Below are positions 52,862 to 62,191 of a DNA stretch of 64,000 nt, in pieces. How positions within the stretch are numbered: position 1 is the stretch's first letter; each line of letters opens with the position of its first letter. The stretch spans positions 3,309,501 to 3,373,500 of the forward strand of contig NZ_CP020100.1 of the NCBI RefSeq assembly GCF_002056295.1, read 5' to 3'. The notes beneath the pieces were generated by a model. It saw only the letters and a program-made list of their open reading frames with translations. It did not search any database and was not told the origin of the DNA. This stretch comes from Halopseudomonas phragmitis. Lineage in GTDB: Bacteria > Pseudomonadota > Gammaproteobacteria > Pseudomonadales > Pseudomonadaceae. A program made the translations under genes and the position numbers.

Positions 52862-53986
52862 TCAGTTGCCTGGGTTCAGACCGTTGGCAGCGGCTTTCAT
52901 GGCGCCGCGCTGACCGAGCAGCAACACACTGCCATCCGGCAGCGGTTTGGCAGAGGCCAGAGCCATGCGATCGGGACGGGTCATGACCTCGAAGCTGCGA
53001 CCGTTGTCGCTGCTGGACACCACAGTCCCGCCCAGACCAACCACCACCAGGCGGCCGTCATCGGAGAGGTGGCCACCGGACAGGGTCGCTTCCAGCGGAC
53101 CGTTGTTCGGAGTGTTCAGCTCAACTTGCTCCCAGGTGTCACCAAAATCATCGGAGCGGTACATGTTGCCACGCAGGCCCCAGGTCAGGACAACTTCGGG
53201 CTCGGTGGTGCCGGACACGCCGAACCAGGAACCGTCATAGGGCAAGTCTTCGAGGGTTTCCCAGGTATCGCCGAAATCAAAGGAGCGGTACATGGTGCCC
53301 ATTTCACCAACCAGGAACAGGCCGGTGTCGGGAATGGCAGAGATGGCGTTGTAGTGGAAGCCGTCTTCGTTGTCGATATCGAAAGACACATCATCCCAGT
53401 TCTGGCCACCATCGTCGGTACGCAGGAAGATGCCATAGGCGCCGACTGCAAAACCGGTCTGGGCGTCACGGAACCAGACATCCATCAACGGCCGCTCAAG
53501 CAAGGAGTCCACTTCGTCCGGGTCGGACAACGCCGGATCCCGGTACTGCAGCTCCCAGCTTTCGCCACCGTCGCTGCTGTGCAGGATCAGAGCATCGTGC
53601 CCCACGGCCCAGCCGTGTTGCTCATCGGCGAAATATACCGCCGTGAGCACCTGGCGCACCGGCGACGGGGCCTGGGTCCAGGTCTGACCGTTGTCATCGG
53701 AATAGACGATGTGACCGCGGGTGCCTACGGCAACCAGACGATCACCGGCACGCGCGACATCCAGCAGCAGAGTGCGATGGGCAATGGCAGACATCACAGC
53801 GGGTTGAACATCATCGAGAGTGGGCTGAGCATGAGCCACGGCGACGGGCAGACAGGTCAAGGCGGTCGAGAGGCCCAGAGCCGTCAGGATCTGACGAGAT
53901 AACGATAGTTTACGCCCGCTGCCAGGTTGGCCGCCGTGACGGGCCTTAGCATAGGACGGAGCGTGCCGCTCGATGGGCTCACGCAT
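52862..53986 (-). CDS. YCF48/BNR-repeat beta-propeller protein, exported
   Basis: 374 residues from the ATG at 53986 (GGGGGA upstream; a longer frame begins at 54016). A signal sequence (about residues 25-52, ILTALGLSTALTCLPVAVAHAQ) precedes a beta-propeller of the YCF48/photosystem II stability family with repeated GGQNW/NGQTW motifs: SDDNGQTW, SDDFGDTW, SSDGGESW, TDDGGQNW and SFDFGDTW. It is periplasmic or surface-bound. Positioned before the MMPL-type exporter with a 27-base gap, and so likely a partner in the same system, perhaps a scaffold or cargo handler. Confidence 0.86.
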   Translation of the reverse strand: MREPIERHAPSYAKARHGGQPGSGRKLSLSRQILTALGLSTALTCLPVAVAHAQPTLDDVQPAVMSAIAHRTLLLDVARAGDRLVAVGTRGHIVYSDDNGQTWTQAPSPVRQVLTAVYFADEQHGWAVGHDALILHSSDGGESWELQYRDPALSDPDEVDSLLERPLMDVWFRDAQTGFAVGAYGIFLRTDDGGQNWDDVSFDIDNEDGFHYNAISAIPDTGLFLVGEMGTMYRSFDFGDTWETLEDLPYDGSWFGVSGTTEPEVVLTWGLRGNMYRSDDFGDTWEQVELNTPNNGPLEATLSGGHLSDDGRLVVVGLGGTVVSSSDNGRSFEVMTRPDRMALASAKPLPDGSVLLLGQRGAMKAAANGLNPGN

Positions 53987-54281
53987 ACACCATTCCCCCT
54001 TATTCTTATAGGACACCCTGCCTCGGGGCAGGACATATTATGAACCTCGTATGCGGGATGCCGGCCATACACAGCTGGCCAGCGGCTATCCCGAGGCTCA
54101 CTAATACTAACGGGGTTGGGCAACCCCTGCCAACGGCGCTTGGTTATCTTTTGTTAATCACGTCAATGATGGGGAGTGTCTCAGGACGGTGCAAACCCTG
54201 TGTTTTGCCGACACCTACCCCTGGTTTTCAGGGGCAGGCTTCAACACCGCAGTCCGAGCCCAATAACATGCACGCGCGCCC
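53987..54281. other. Intergenic region upstream of the YCF48-RND pair
   Basis: About 295 bases. Contains small hairpins (GGGGTTGGGCAACCCC near 54113-54128, and CCCCTG...CAGGGG at 54218-54234). No gene was recognised. Confidence 0.6.
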
Positions 54282-56933
54282 TCAAGCCAGGGACTTGCTG
54301 ACCACCTCATAAACGTCTGGCGACAGCCCCTCAAGCGCCATAATGCGCTCCAGCTCGGCGCGCATCAGGCCTTGCCGGGCACTGTCGAACTTGCGCCAGC
54401 GGGTCAACGGCGTGGTCAGGCGCGAGGCAATTTGCGGGTTCAGCGCATTCAGTTCGATGATTCGCTCGGCCAGGAAGCGGTACCCTGCCCCATCGGCGCG
54501 ATGAAAACCGACCAGATTCTGGTTGGCGAAGGCCCCGATCAGCGCCCGGACCTTGTTCGGATTGCGCAGATTGAAGGCCGGATGCTGCATCAGCGCTTCG
54601 ACCCGCTCCAGCGCGCCCGGCAACCCGCAGGTGGCCTGCACGCTGAACCACTGGTCCATGACCAGAGGATAGCCCTGCCAGCGCTCGGCAAACTGAGCCA
54701 GCGCCGCCTGCTTGGCCTCCTCGAACGGTGAATTGACCAACGCCACCAGCGCTGCCTGGCGATCGGTCATGTTATTGGCCTCGACAAACTGGCGCACACA
54801 GGCCGCCAGCATGTCGTCGCCGGCCTCGATCATCAGATAACCGAGCAGGGTATTCTTCAGGCTGCGCCGCGCCATGGCGGCCGCCTCGGCGCTGTAGGGC
54901 TCAGCGATATTCAGTTGCCGCCAGCGCATCAACATCTCGCTGCGCAGCGCCAGGGCCAGCTCACGCCGCAGCGTCTCACGCACCAGATGAATCGCCTCAA
55001 CATCGGCAACCTCGGCCAGTTCGACCAGATAGGCTTCAGACGGCAGACGCAGCATCTCGGCCACCATCGCCGGATCCAGTGTTTCATCGGCCAGCAGACT
55101 GCGGTAAACCTCGATCAGCCGCTGATCCGCCAGCAACGGGCGGCCGGCCTGATGAATGCCAACCAGCCCCTGCATCACATCCACCGCCAGGGCCTGGCAG
55201 GCTTCCCAGCGGTTGAAGCCATCCGGGTCATGCTTGGCCAGAAACACCCGATCATCACGGCTGTAGGGATAGCTCAGCTTGACCGGTGCGGAAAAACCGC
55301 GCAGTAGCGACGGCAGAGGTTCCTCGGTAAGGCCTTCAAAGGTGAACACCTGCTCGGCCTCGGTCACCGCCAGCACCGTTTCGTTACCACGTGCGGCAGA
55401 GTCACTCACCAGCTTCAGTGGCATTTCCTGGCCTTCGCTGTCCAGCAGCGCCATGCGCAGAGGAATCACGAAGGGCAATTTCTCGCTCTGACCGGGGGTC
55501 GGCGGGCAGCTTTGCTTGCATAGTAGGCTGAACTGACCAGTGGCGGCATCCCAATGACCGTGAACCTCCAGCCGCGGGGTGCCGGCCTGGCTGTACCAGC
55601 GTTTGAACTGGCTGAAATCCAGGCCGTTGGCATCTTCCAGCGCCTTGACGAAGTCATCGCAGGTCACCGCCTGGCCGTCATGACGCTCAAAATACAGGTC
55701 GGTGCCCTTGCGAAACCCCTCAGCCCCGCACAGGGTATGCAGCATACGCACCACTTCGGCACCCTTCTCGTAGACCGTCAGGGTGTAGAAGTTGGAAATC
55801 TCGATAAAGGAATCCGGGCGCACCGGATGGGCCATCGGGCCGGCATCCTCGGCGAACTGATTGGCACGCAGGAAGGTTACGTCCTCGATACGCTTGACCG
55901 TGCGCGAGTTCATATCGGCGCTGAACTCGGCATCGCGGAACACGGTGAAACCTTCCTTGAGCGACAACTGGAACCAGTCGCGACAGGTCACCCGGTTGCC
56001 CGACCAGTTGTGGAAGTACTCATGCGCGACTACGGCCTCGACCCGCTGAAAGGCCAGATCGGTGGCGGTATCGGGGTGGGCCAGTACGCAACTGGAGTTG
56101 AAGATGTTCAACCCCTTGTTCTCCATCGCGCCCATGTTGAAGTCGTTGACCGCGACGATCATGAAGATGTCCAGGTCATACTCGCGACCATAGACTTGCT
56201 CATCCCAACGCATCGAGCGTTTCAGGCTGTCCATCGCATGCCCGCACTGCTCGCGATTCTCCGGCTCGACATAGATACGCAGGTCGATTTCCCGGCCGCT
56301 CACAGTGGTGAAACTATCCTGAATTAGCACCAGATCACCGGCCACCAGGGCAAACAGATAGGCCGGTTTGGGGAACGGATCCTCCCAGGTAGCCCAATGA
56401 CGACCGGCCTCATGCTCGCCAGCGGCAATCGGATTGCCATTGGACAGCAGCACCGGATAGTCACCCTTGTCAGCGATCACCGTAGTGGTAAAGCGGCTCA
56501 TCACATCCGGGCGATCCAGGTAATAGGTGATCTTGCGAAAACCCTCGGCTTCGCACTGGGTGCAGAACATGCCGCCGGACTTGTACAGGCCTTCCAGCGC
56601 CGTGTTGTTCTGCGGCTCGATACGGGTGGTCAGGGCCAGCTCGAACTGCGCGCCGGTCGGTTGCAGGCTCAGGCTGTGGGTATCCACCTGGTAGTCGCCT
56701 TCGGCCAGCGACTGGTCATCCAGCGCGACGCTCAACAACTGCAACTGCTGGCCGTCCAGCACCAGTGGTGGCAAGGTTTTCTGCGGCTTGTCGGCATTCA
56801 GGCGCAGCGCCAAACGACTGTGCACCAAGGCATGATCCTCGAACAGCTCGAAGGTCAAATGGGTCTCGTCGATCCAGTAGTCGGGCTGCTGGTAGTCCTT
56901 GAGGTAGATGGTCTTCGGTTGTTCAGTACGCAT
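54282..56933 (-). CDS. pepN: Aminopeptidase N
   Basis: 883 residues, the standard E. coli-type PepN length. This zinc metallopeptidase removes N-terminal residues from peptides in the cytoplasm. The substrate-binding GAMENKG is present, followed by the zinc motif VVAHEYFHNWSGNRVTC (HEXXH) and the third ligand in LKEGFTVFRD. The C-terminal domain of helical repeats is complete. GAGGA lies upstream of the ATG. It is followed nine bases downstream, on the upstream side, by the DUF2797 gene. Confidence 0.96.
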   Translation of the reverse strand: MRTEQPKTIYLKDYQQPDYWIDETHLTFELFEDHALVHSRLALRLNADKPQKTLPPLVLDGQQLQLLSVALDDQSLAEGDYQVDTHSLSLQPTGAQFELALTTRIEPQNNTALEGLYKSGGMFCTQCEAEGFRKITYYLDRPDVMSRFTTTVIADKGDYPVLLSNGNPIAAGEHEAGRHWATWEDPFPKPAYLFALVAGDLVLIQDSFTTVSGREIDLRIYVEPENREQCGHAMDSLKRSMRWDEQVYGREYDLDIFMIVAVNDFNMGAMENKGLNIFNSSCVLAHPDTATDLAFQRVEAVVAHEYFHNWSGNRVTCRDWFQLSLKEGFTVFRDAEFSADMNSRTVKRIEDVTFLRANQFAEDAGPMAHPVRPDSFIEISNFYTLTVYEKGAEVVRMLHTLCGAEGFRKGTDLYFERHDGQAVTCDDFVKALEDANGLDFSQFKRWYSQAGTPRLEVHGHWDAATGQFSLLCKQSCPPTPGQSEKLPFVIPLRMALLDSEGQEMPLKLVSDSAARGNETVLAVTEAEQVFTFEGLTEEPLPSLLRGFSAPVKLSYPYSRDDRVFLAKHDPDGFNRWEACQALAVDVMQGLVGIHQAGRPLLADQRLIEVYRSLLADETLDPAMVAEMLRLPSEAYLVELAEVADVEAIHLVRETLRRELALALRSEMLMRWRQLNIAEPYSAEAAAMARRSLKNTLLGYLMIEAGDDMLAACVRQFVEANNMTDRQAALVALVNSPFEEAKQAALAQFAERWQGYPLVMDQWFSVQATCGLPGALERVEALMQHPAFNLRNPNKVRALIGAFANQNLVGFHRADGAGYRFLAERIIELNALNPQIASRLTTPLTRWRKFDSARQGLMRAELERIMALEGLSPDVYEVVSKSLA

Positions 56934-56942
56934 GGTGGTTCC

Positions 56943-57776
56943 TCAACTGACACTGACCGACAAACTATAGGCCGTGTACTTGCGAATATTGATGACAGCG
57001 GTGTCGAGCAGCAGATACTGGCCCTTGATGCCCAGCAGCGTGCCTTCAAGCAGCGGCTCCTTGTCGAGATTGGCTGACTGCGGTTTGGCGGCATACTCCA
57101 GCACCGGATAACTGATCTCCAGAGGCTCGGCATTACTCAGCAACTGAATGGCCTGCAGACCGAAGCGCTGCTGCAACTCGCTGATGCCAGCTTGGGCGTT
57201 GTCCAGCAGGCGATCACGCTCGGCCAATAGATCCAGCGGCTCGGGCTCACCCTTGAGCAACGCCCGCCAGTTGGTCTTGTCCGCCACCTGCTGACGCAGT
57301 AGGTCCTCGACCAGCCCGGACTGCTGGCGCGTGGCTACGCGCAGAATCGGCAGTGCCTGACTGGCACCCTGATCGATCCAGCGCGTCGGCACCTGGGTTG
57401 CCCGGGTGATGCCGACCTTGAGCCCGGAAGAGTTGGCCAGGTAGACGATGTGATCAGTCATGCAGTACTGCTCACCCCAGGCCGGCTCGCGGCAGGTGCC
57501 CTGGTCGTAATGACATTTTTCCGGGCTCATGATGCAGCTGTCGCACTGCGCCAGCTTGGTAAAACAGGGGTAGCAATAGCCCTGACTAAAGCTTTTTTTG
57601 GTCTTGCGCCCACAATGGGTGCAGTGGATTGCGCCCAGCGCTTGCAGGCGCAGGGTCTTGCCCAGGCATTCGTTGAGAGGCAAACGCTGATCGCCGATCG
57701 GCAGACTGTAGCGCACCGGCGCCTCAAGCTCACCAACCAGCTTGCTGACACTGCCCTCACCACTGAGAAACGCCAT
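56943..57776 (-). CDS. DUF2797 family protein
   Basis: 277 residues from the ATG at 57776; a longer frame extends into DUF1315 and is not the likely start. A cysteine-rich N-terminal region has CTHCGRKTKKSFSQGYCYPCF and CDSCIMSPEKCHYDQGTCREP, two possible zinc clusters (about residues 52-95). A GIY-YIG-like domain (HIVYLANSSGLKVGITRATQVPTRW) follows, then a C-terminal RNA-binding-like part. Family role unknown. Start overlaps the stop of the DUF1315 gene (TGATG), so the two are co-translated. Confidence 0.87.
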   Translation of the reverse strand: MAFLSGEGSVSKLVGELEAPVRYSLPIGDQRLPLNECLGKTLRLQALGAIHCTHCGRKTKKSFSQGYCYPCFTKLAQCDSCIMSPEKCHYDQGTCREPAWGEQYCMTDHIVYLANSSGLKVGITRATQVPTRWIDQGASQALPILRVATRQQSGLVEDLLRQQVADKTNWRALLKGEPEPLDLLAERDRLLDNAQAGISELQQRFGLQAIQLLSNAEPLEISYPVLEYAAKPQSANLDKEPLLEGTLLGIKGQYLLLDTAVINIRKYTAYSLSVSVS

Positions 57777-58042
57777 CAGTGCAGAGTGCTCGAGCCGGTG
57801 GAAAACAGGATATTGGGAATTTCCTTGTCCTGCGACTTGCAGCCCTGCGGCCCCATATAGCCGGTACGCTCTTCTTCGGGCAGGTTGTCGGTTTCCCAGG
57901 CGATCATCGCCTGCAGGCACAACTCCTTCTGCTCCTGGGTCAGCTTGCGCCCATCCGGCCATTTGCCGATTTCCACGGCCGTCTTGAGACTCGCATAGAC
58001 GTCGGGAGTGATGCTGCGCAACATGTCGAGGAAGGTGGTCAT
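57776..58042 (-). CDS. DUF1315 (YeaC-like) protein
   Basis: 88 residues from the ATG at 58042 (the frame extends to 58072 with no ribosome site; GGAGCT precedes 58042). The sequence TTFLDMLRSITPDVYASLKTAVEIGKWPDG and the C-terminal CKSQDKEIPNILF match DUF1315, related to YeaC of E. coli. It is a small soluble helical protein of unknown function, overlapping DUF2797 downstream. Confidence 0.85.
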   Translation of the reverse strand: MTTFLDMLRSITPDVYASLKTAVEIGKWPDGRKLTQEQKELCLQAMIAWETDNLPEEERTGYMGPQGCKSQDKEIPNILFSTGSSTLH

Positions 58043-58233
58043 GGGGAGCTCCGGGGGAATGGCGAAAAACAAGGGGATATTCTAGGGAATGGTGGAGCGA
58101 CAAGCTACAAGCACACACCGATGACCGGCGGACATTGGCAGCTACAAGCTCTGCCTCGCAGGTTTAACCTGATTGAAACAATTATATACAAGTGCTAGAT
58201 TCCATCGCTCGTTCACATTAATGGAAAGTAAAA

Positions 58234-58722
58234 ATGAAACGGATCTTGCTCGGTTCTCTCCTCGCTGCTGCCTCCCTCAATGCTTTTGCCACCGCTCCTG
58301 GCGGTCCTGGTTGTGGCTGGGGCAACATGCTGTTTGAAGGACAAAGCGGCCTGCCCTCGCACCTGGTAGCCTCAATTACCAACGGCACTTCGGGTAACGC
58401 CACCTTTGGCATGACCTCCGGCACCAACGGTTGCGATACCAGTGGCAAGCTGGCCTATAACGGCAAGTCGATGCTGGTCCTCGGCAGCATCATGAACGAG
58501 CTTTCAGAAGATATGGCTCGCGGTGAAGGCGAGGCGCTGACAACCTATGCCGTCATTCTTGGCGTTCAGCCAGAAGATCGCGCTCACTTCGCAGCCATCA
58601 CCAGCCAGCACTTCAACGAGATTTTCTCTGCGGCCGACATCACCGCCGAGCAGGTGCATCAGGCCACCCTGAATGTGCTGAGCAATGACGCCATTCTGGC
58701 CAAGTACGCCGAGCAAGCCTAA
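58234..58722 (+). CDS. DUF3015 family secreted protein
   Basis: 162 residues. Signal peptide MKRILLGSLLAAASLNAFA (cleaved near 20) and then APGGPGCGWGNMLFEGQSG, with TSGTNGCDTSGKLA, the Cys pair expected in DUF3015. A helical C-terminal half follows. GGAAAG precedes the ATG. The family is periplasmic and occurs next to DUF4105/Lnb genes in pseudomonads, as here. A terminator lies between them, so the two are regulated separately or by read-through. No biochemical role is known. Confidence 0.87.
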   Translation: MKRILLGSLLAAASLNAFATAPGGPGCGWGNMLFEGQSGLPSHLVASITNGTSGNATFGMTSGTNGCDTSGKLAYNGKSMLVLGSIMNELSEDMARGEGEALTTYAVILGVQPEDRAHFAAITSQHFNEIFSAADITAEQVHQATLNVLSNDAILAKYAEQA

Positions 58723-58735
58723 GCGTTCTGACCCA

Positions 58736-58767
58736 CACAAGGCCTGAGCATCCGCTCGGGCCTTGTG
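58736..58767 (+). terminator. Terminator hairpin after the DUF3015 gene
   Basis: CACAAGGCC(T)GAGC pairs with GCTC(G)GGCCTTGTG around ATCC (58736-58767). It is a strong stem with a mixed tail. Confidence 0.75.
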
Positions 58768-58804
58768 CGTCCATCTTTTTCCGCCCTCTTCATTGCAATC
58801 TTAT

Positions 58805-60664
58805 ATGCCTATACGCCTGCTAGCGTTGCTGATTGGCAGCCTGTGCATTACAACCAGTTTCGCAGCCCCGAATATCCCGACAGAACACCAGCATCAGTTA
58901 GCCTCGCAACGCTTCTGGTTGTCTCTTGGCCATTATGCACCCGGCAAACTGGGAGGCTGGCGCAGCTACGTAAACGACACCGAGTTCTTTCTGGCTGACA
59001 ACGGCGACAAATCTCCTCTGGCCGAGCTGAAAGCAACCCTGAGCGGACTGTATGCTGACCCAGCGCTAGGCGATGATCACCCGCAATGCCGTTACCCGGC
59101 ACGCACCCGCTGGCTGCGCAAGCAACTCACACTTGAGAACCTGCCCGAACCAGCCTGCACTGAATACCAGACCTGGTATAACGATATAGACCCCCACTCG
59201 ACCGTACTGGTCTTTCCTGATGCCTATCTGAACAGCCCTTCTTCGATGTTCGGCCACACCCTGCTGCGGATCGACACACCGGACACCAAAGACAACGGCA
59301 CCACCCTACTCAGCTACGCACTGAACTTTGGGGCCATGGTCGACAGCATGGACAACGGCATCTTGTACGCCTGGCGAGGCCTGGCCGGCGGCTACCCGGG
59401 CCAGTTCTCCCTGCTGCCCTATCGGGACAAGATCAGTGAGTACAGCCACCTGGAAAACCGGGATCTCTGGGAGTACCACCTGAACCTGACGCCAGCGGAA
59501 ACCCAGCGCATGATTGAACATGTCTGGGAGCTGCGGCAAATCCGCTTCGACTACTATTTCTTCGACGAGAACTGCTCTTTCCGGCTGCTTGAACTGCTGG
59601 AAATTGCCCGCCCTACACTGCGTCTAACCGAACAGTTCCCGCTCACGGCCATTCCTGTTGACACGGTACGTGCCGTCAGGGAAGCCGGCCTGATCACTGA
59701 AGTGCAATACCGCCCCTCGCGTGAACGCGAGCTACTCGAGCGTTTTGAGCTGCTATCAGGCCCCGAGCTGGACTGGGTACAGCTTCTGGCCGAAGACAGC
59801 AATCACCTGGATGCCGATACCTTCCTCAACCAGCCCACAGAACGTCAGGCACTCATTCAGGAGGCAGCCTACCGCTGGACCCGTTACCAGGCCAGCGGCC
59901 TTGAACGCGATCCAGCCAATGCGCAACGCAGTCTGGCATTGTTGCAGGCGATAAACCGCAACCCGGCTCCGGCCCAGCCAGCCCAGATGCCAACACTGCC
60001 CGAACAGGGCCATGATTCACGCACCTGGCACCTGGGCCTGGGCAGCCACGCGCACCAGCACTTTGCCGAGTACGGCCTGCGCATGGCTTATCACGATCTG
60101 ATAGACAACCAGGCGGGCTTTCCTTTGGGCGCCCAGATCGAACTGGGCAAGTTGAGAGTACGTCAATACGAAGGCAACCACTGGCAACTGGAAGAGCTTG
60201 GGTTGATCAACATCCGCTCGCTGACTCCGCGCAACCGACTGCTCAAGCCTTGGTCATGGCAGGTTGCCGCGGGGATGGAACGGATACCAACAGATAATGA
60301 TCGACGCCGACTGGCAAGCTATCTCAGCGGTGGCGGCGGCTTTACCTGGCAGCCATTCAGCAATACGTCAAGCTACCTGCTGGCTACACTGAGAACAGAA
60401 TACAACCCAGATACAGCTGCGGCTCTAAACCTTGCCAGCGGTTTTGATGCTGGCGTGCTCTGGCGCAACCCGCTCGGTAACCTGCACCTCAATGCCACCG
60501 CCGACTACTTCCACCATGGTGAAGTCAGACGCCGCCTGGCGCTCGGCCAGCAATGGGAGCTGGGTCACAATCTGGGGCTGCGACTGAGCGCCGAACGAGA
60601 GTTCAGCCACTTCAGCACCCCGCAAAACAGCCTGACCCTCCAGTTGCGCTGGTACCATTACTGA
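58805..60664 (+). CDS. Lnb-type (DUF4105) protein with C-terminal barrel-like domain, candidate lipoprotein N-acyltransferase
   Basis: 619 residues from the ATG at 58805; a longer frame starts in the terminator hairpin. A signal peptide (about 1-20, ending SFA) leads into a DUF4105/Lnb_N-like domain (about 40-300). Two motifs of the family stand out: SPSSMFGHTLLRID (His151) and FFDENCSFRLLELLE (Cys257), the probable Cys-His pair of this NlpC/P60-like fold. From memory, Lnb of Bdellovibrio and other bacteria acylates lipoproteins. The last 200 residues are beta-rich, alternate hydrophobic and polar residues, and end in LRWYHY, a typical outer-membrane barrel ending. The protein may therefore work in the outer membrane. 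The acyltransferase call is an inference. Confidence 0.75.
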   Translation: MPIRLLALLIGSLCITTSFAAPNIPTEHQHQLASQRFWLSLGHYAPGKLGGWRSYVNDTEFFLADNGDKSPLAELKATLSGLYADPALGDDHPQCRYPARTRWLRKQLTLENLPEPACTEYQTWYNDIDPHSTVLVFPDAYLNSPSSMFGHTLLRIDTPDTKDNGTTLLSYALNFGAMVDSMDNGILYAWRGLAGGYPGQFSLLPYRDKISEYSHLENRDLWEYHLNLTPAETQRMIEHVWELRQIRFDYYFFDENCSFRLLELLEIARPTLRLTEQFPLTAIPVDTVRAVREAGLITEVQYRPSRERELLERFELLSGPELDWVQLLAEDSNHLDADTFLNQPTERQALIQEAAYRWTRYQASGLERDPANAQRSLALLQAINRNPAPAQPAQMPTLPEQGHDSRTWHLGLGSHAHQHFAEYGLRMAYHDLIDNQAGFPLGAQIELGKLRVRQYEGNHWQLEELGLINIRSLTPRNRLLKPWSWQVAAGMERIPTDNDRRRLASYLSGGGGFTWQPFSNTSSYLLATLRTEYNPDTAAALNLASGFDAGVLWRNPLGNLHLNATADYFHHGEVRRRLALGQQWELGHNLGLRLSAEREFSHFSTPQNSLTLQLRWYHY

Positions 60665-60665
60665 C

Positions 60666-60697
60666 AAAGCCAGCACCTGCAGGCAGGAGCTGGCTTT
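60666..60697. terminator. Terminator hairpin between convergent genes
   Basis: AAAGCCAGC (60666-60674) pairs with GCTGGCTTT (60689-60697), between the Lnb-type gene and the globin gene. Confidence 0.78.
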
Positions 60698-60732
60698 AGA
60701 GCACTATGGTATTGCTCACCCTGCGCTACTGT

Positions 60733-61125
60733 TCAGTAGCCTGTTTTTATCACCTCAATCCCCTTGCTCAGTACCTGCTCCCAGGCCCGCAGGACCGTGC
60801 GGTCACTATCGCGGTCGTGCGCGTCGATGGTCTTGAGCAGTGCATCCAGCCACAGCTCATATAAATGCGGTTCGATATTCAACCGGTGACGCGAGTGGGA
60901 TTCGGCCAAGGCCTTGAGTTTGGTCGGCGGCAGGCCCCGGGCATACAGCACCAGATTCAGAATGCCCTGACGCAGCAACTGCTTCTGGGCCGGCATATCG
61001 GTATTCTGGAACTTGTCGCGGATTTCAGCGGAACTGGCGAGAAAAGTCTGGTAGAAGTCATCAAAAAAGCTGGTCGACGCGCAGCAGCGGCCATAGCTCT
61101 GCATTACCACATCATTGACAGACAT
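60733..61125 (-). CDS. Single-domain globin
   Basis: 130 residues from the ATG at 61125 with AAGGGA upstream. The sequence SFFDDFYQTFLASSAEIRDKF in the first helices and HRLNIEPHLYELWLDALLKTI in the second half resemble bacterial globins. The heme-ligand histidine is His77 or His80 (AESHSRHRLNIE). No other domain is attached, so it is not a flavohaemoglobin or globin-coupled sensor. It may bind oxygen or NO; function unknown. Confidence 0.78.
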   Translation of the reverse strand: MSVNDVVMQSYGRCCASTSFFDDFYQTFLASSAEIRDKFQNTDMPAQKQLLRQGILNLVLYARGLPPTKLKALAESHSRHRLNIEPHLYELWLDALLKTIDAHDRDSDRTVLRAWEQVLSKGIEVIKTGY

Positions 61126-61337
61126 AAAGATCCCTTTTACTTGGCTGGGCACGAGGCAAACTGAAACCACGCTATGGGTTTCAGGTATGGGTATAGAGTT
61201 GGAGTATTTTCCGAATATTTATGAAGTGCGTACCGAACAGTCGCACTCTCTTATAAGTTACTGATTATAAAGGGCGTAGGGAAAAACTGTAAATCGACAT
61301 CCGGGCTCGCAGCCCGGGCGCAAAGGCCATCAGCCGC

Positions 61338-62174
61338 TCACTGGGCGCCTCTATGCCTGGATAACGCTCCCGCCAGCGCTCCGGTGGCACAGCCAATCAG
61401 CAAACCACTGACATGCGCGGTATTGGCGATCGCGCCAAACCCCAGCAAAGTCACCAAGCCGGTCAGACATAGCACCAGCCAGACCAGCATCAGAATCACC
61501 ACGCCCTTGGGCAGGTCGAAGTGCACGTTTGGCGCAATCCACTGGTACAGCCAGCAATAGCCCAGCACCCCGTACAGCACGCCTGACAAGCCGCCGAACA
61601 GCACCGAGCCGCCGATCAACCACTGACTGACGTTCGATACCAGGGCAAACAACAGTGTCAAGCCCAGCAGCCAGAGACTACCTGAACGCATCTCGATGCG
61701 CCGCCCCAGCTCCCAGTACCAGAGCGCATTGAACGCCAGGTGCAGCACACCGAAATGCAAAAAGATCGGCGTGATCAGCCGCCACCACTGGCTCATATCC
61801 GGCTGTTCGAGCAAGTAGCCATCTGCGCCCAGAGGCACCAGGGTAAACAGCACCACGGTCGTGGGGTCACTACCCAACCGGGTAATGGCGGCGACTACTG
61901 CGGTGACCAGCAGCACCGCCATGGTCAGGGGAATATGCCTGAGCGAGTGTTGCCAGGGGGTGGTCTCGGGTTGCACAGGTCGCTCAGGCTCATCAATCGC
62001 CGGCACACCAGAGGCATACAGCGTCTGCACGATCTGGGCGTCTGCCTCGTCCACCGTCCATACCACCTGACGCCCACCCTCTTCGCTGATCCGATGCACT
62101 ACGCCGCGGCTGCGCAGAAAGCGCGCCAACTGGCTCAAGTCTTCATCGAGAGGGCATTGCAAAGCACGGATCAT
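61338..62174 (-). CDS. glpG: Rhomboid family intramembrane serine protease
   Basis: 278 residues. A cytoplasmic N-terminal domain of about 80 residues precedes six membrane helices. The catalytic serine is Ser197 in GGLSGVLYG and the histidine is His254 in HVSGLLIG. Conserved His145 and Asn149 (HLAFN) stabilise the oxyanion. It is the GlpG type that cleaves membrane protein substrates, and the N-terminal domain fits GlpG. It is followed by a metallophosphatase gene leftward from upstream (62192), forming a series with nadK. Confidence 0.92.
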   Translation of the reverse strand: MIRALQCPLDEDLSQLARFLRSRGVVHRISEEGGRQVVWTVDEADAQIVQTLYASGVPAIDEPERPVQPETTPWQHSLRHIPLTMAVLLVTAVVAAITRLGSDPTTVVLFTLVPLGADGYLLEQPDMSQWWRLITPIFLHFGVLHLAFNALWYWELGRRIEMRSGSLWLLGLTLLFALVSNVSQWLIGGSVLFGGLSGVLYGVLGYCWLYQWIAPNVHFDLPKGVVILMLVWLVLCLTGLVTLLGFGAIANTAHVSGLLIGCATGALAGALSRHRGAQ

Positions 62175-62191
62175 GCAGGCATTCCTTGGCG

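Noticed and set aside
54108..54234. Small hairpins between the YCF48 gene and pepN as a terminator or RNA gene
   Set aside because: No T run on either strand and no RNA family pattern; noted only in the intergenic entry.
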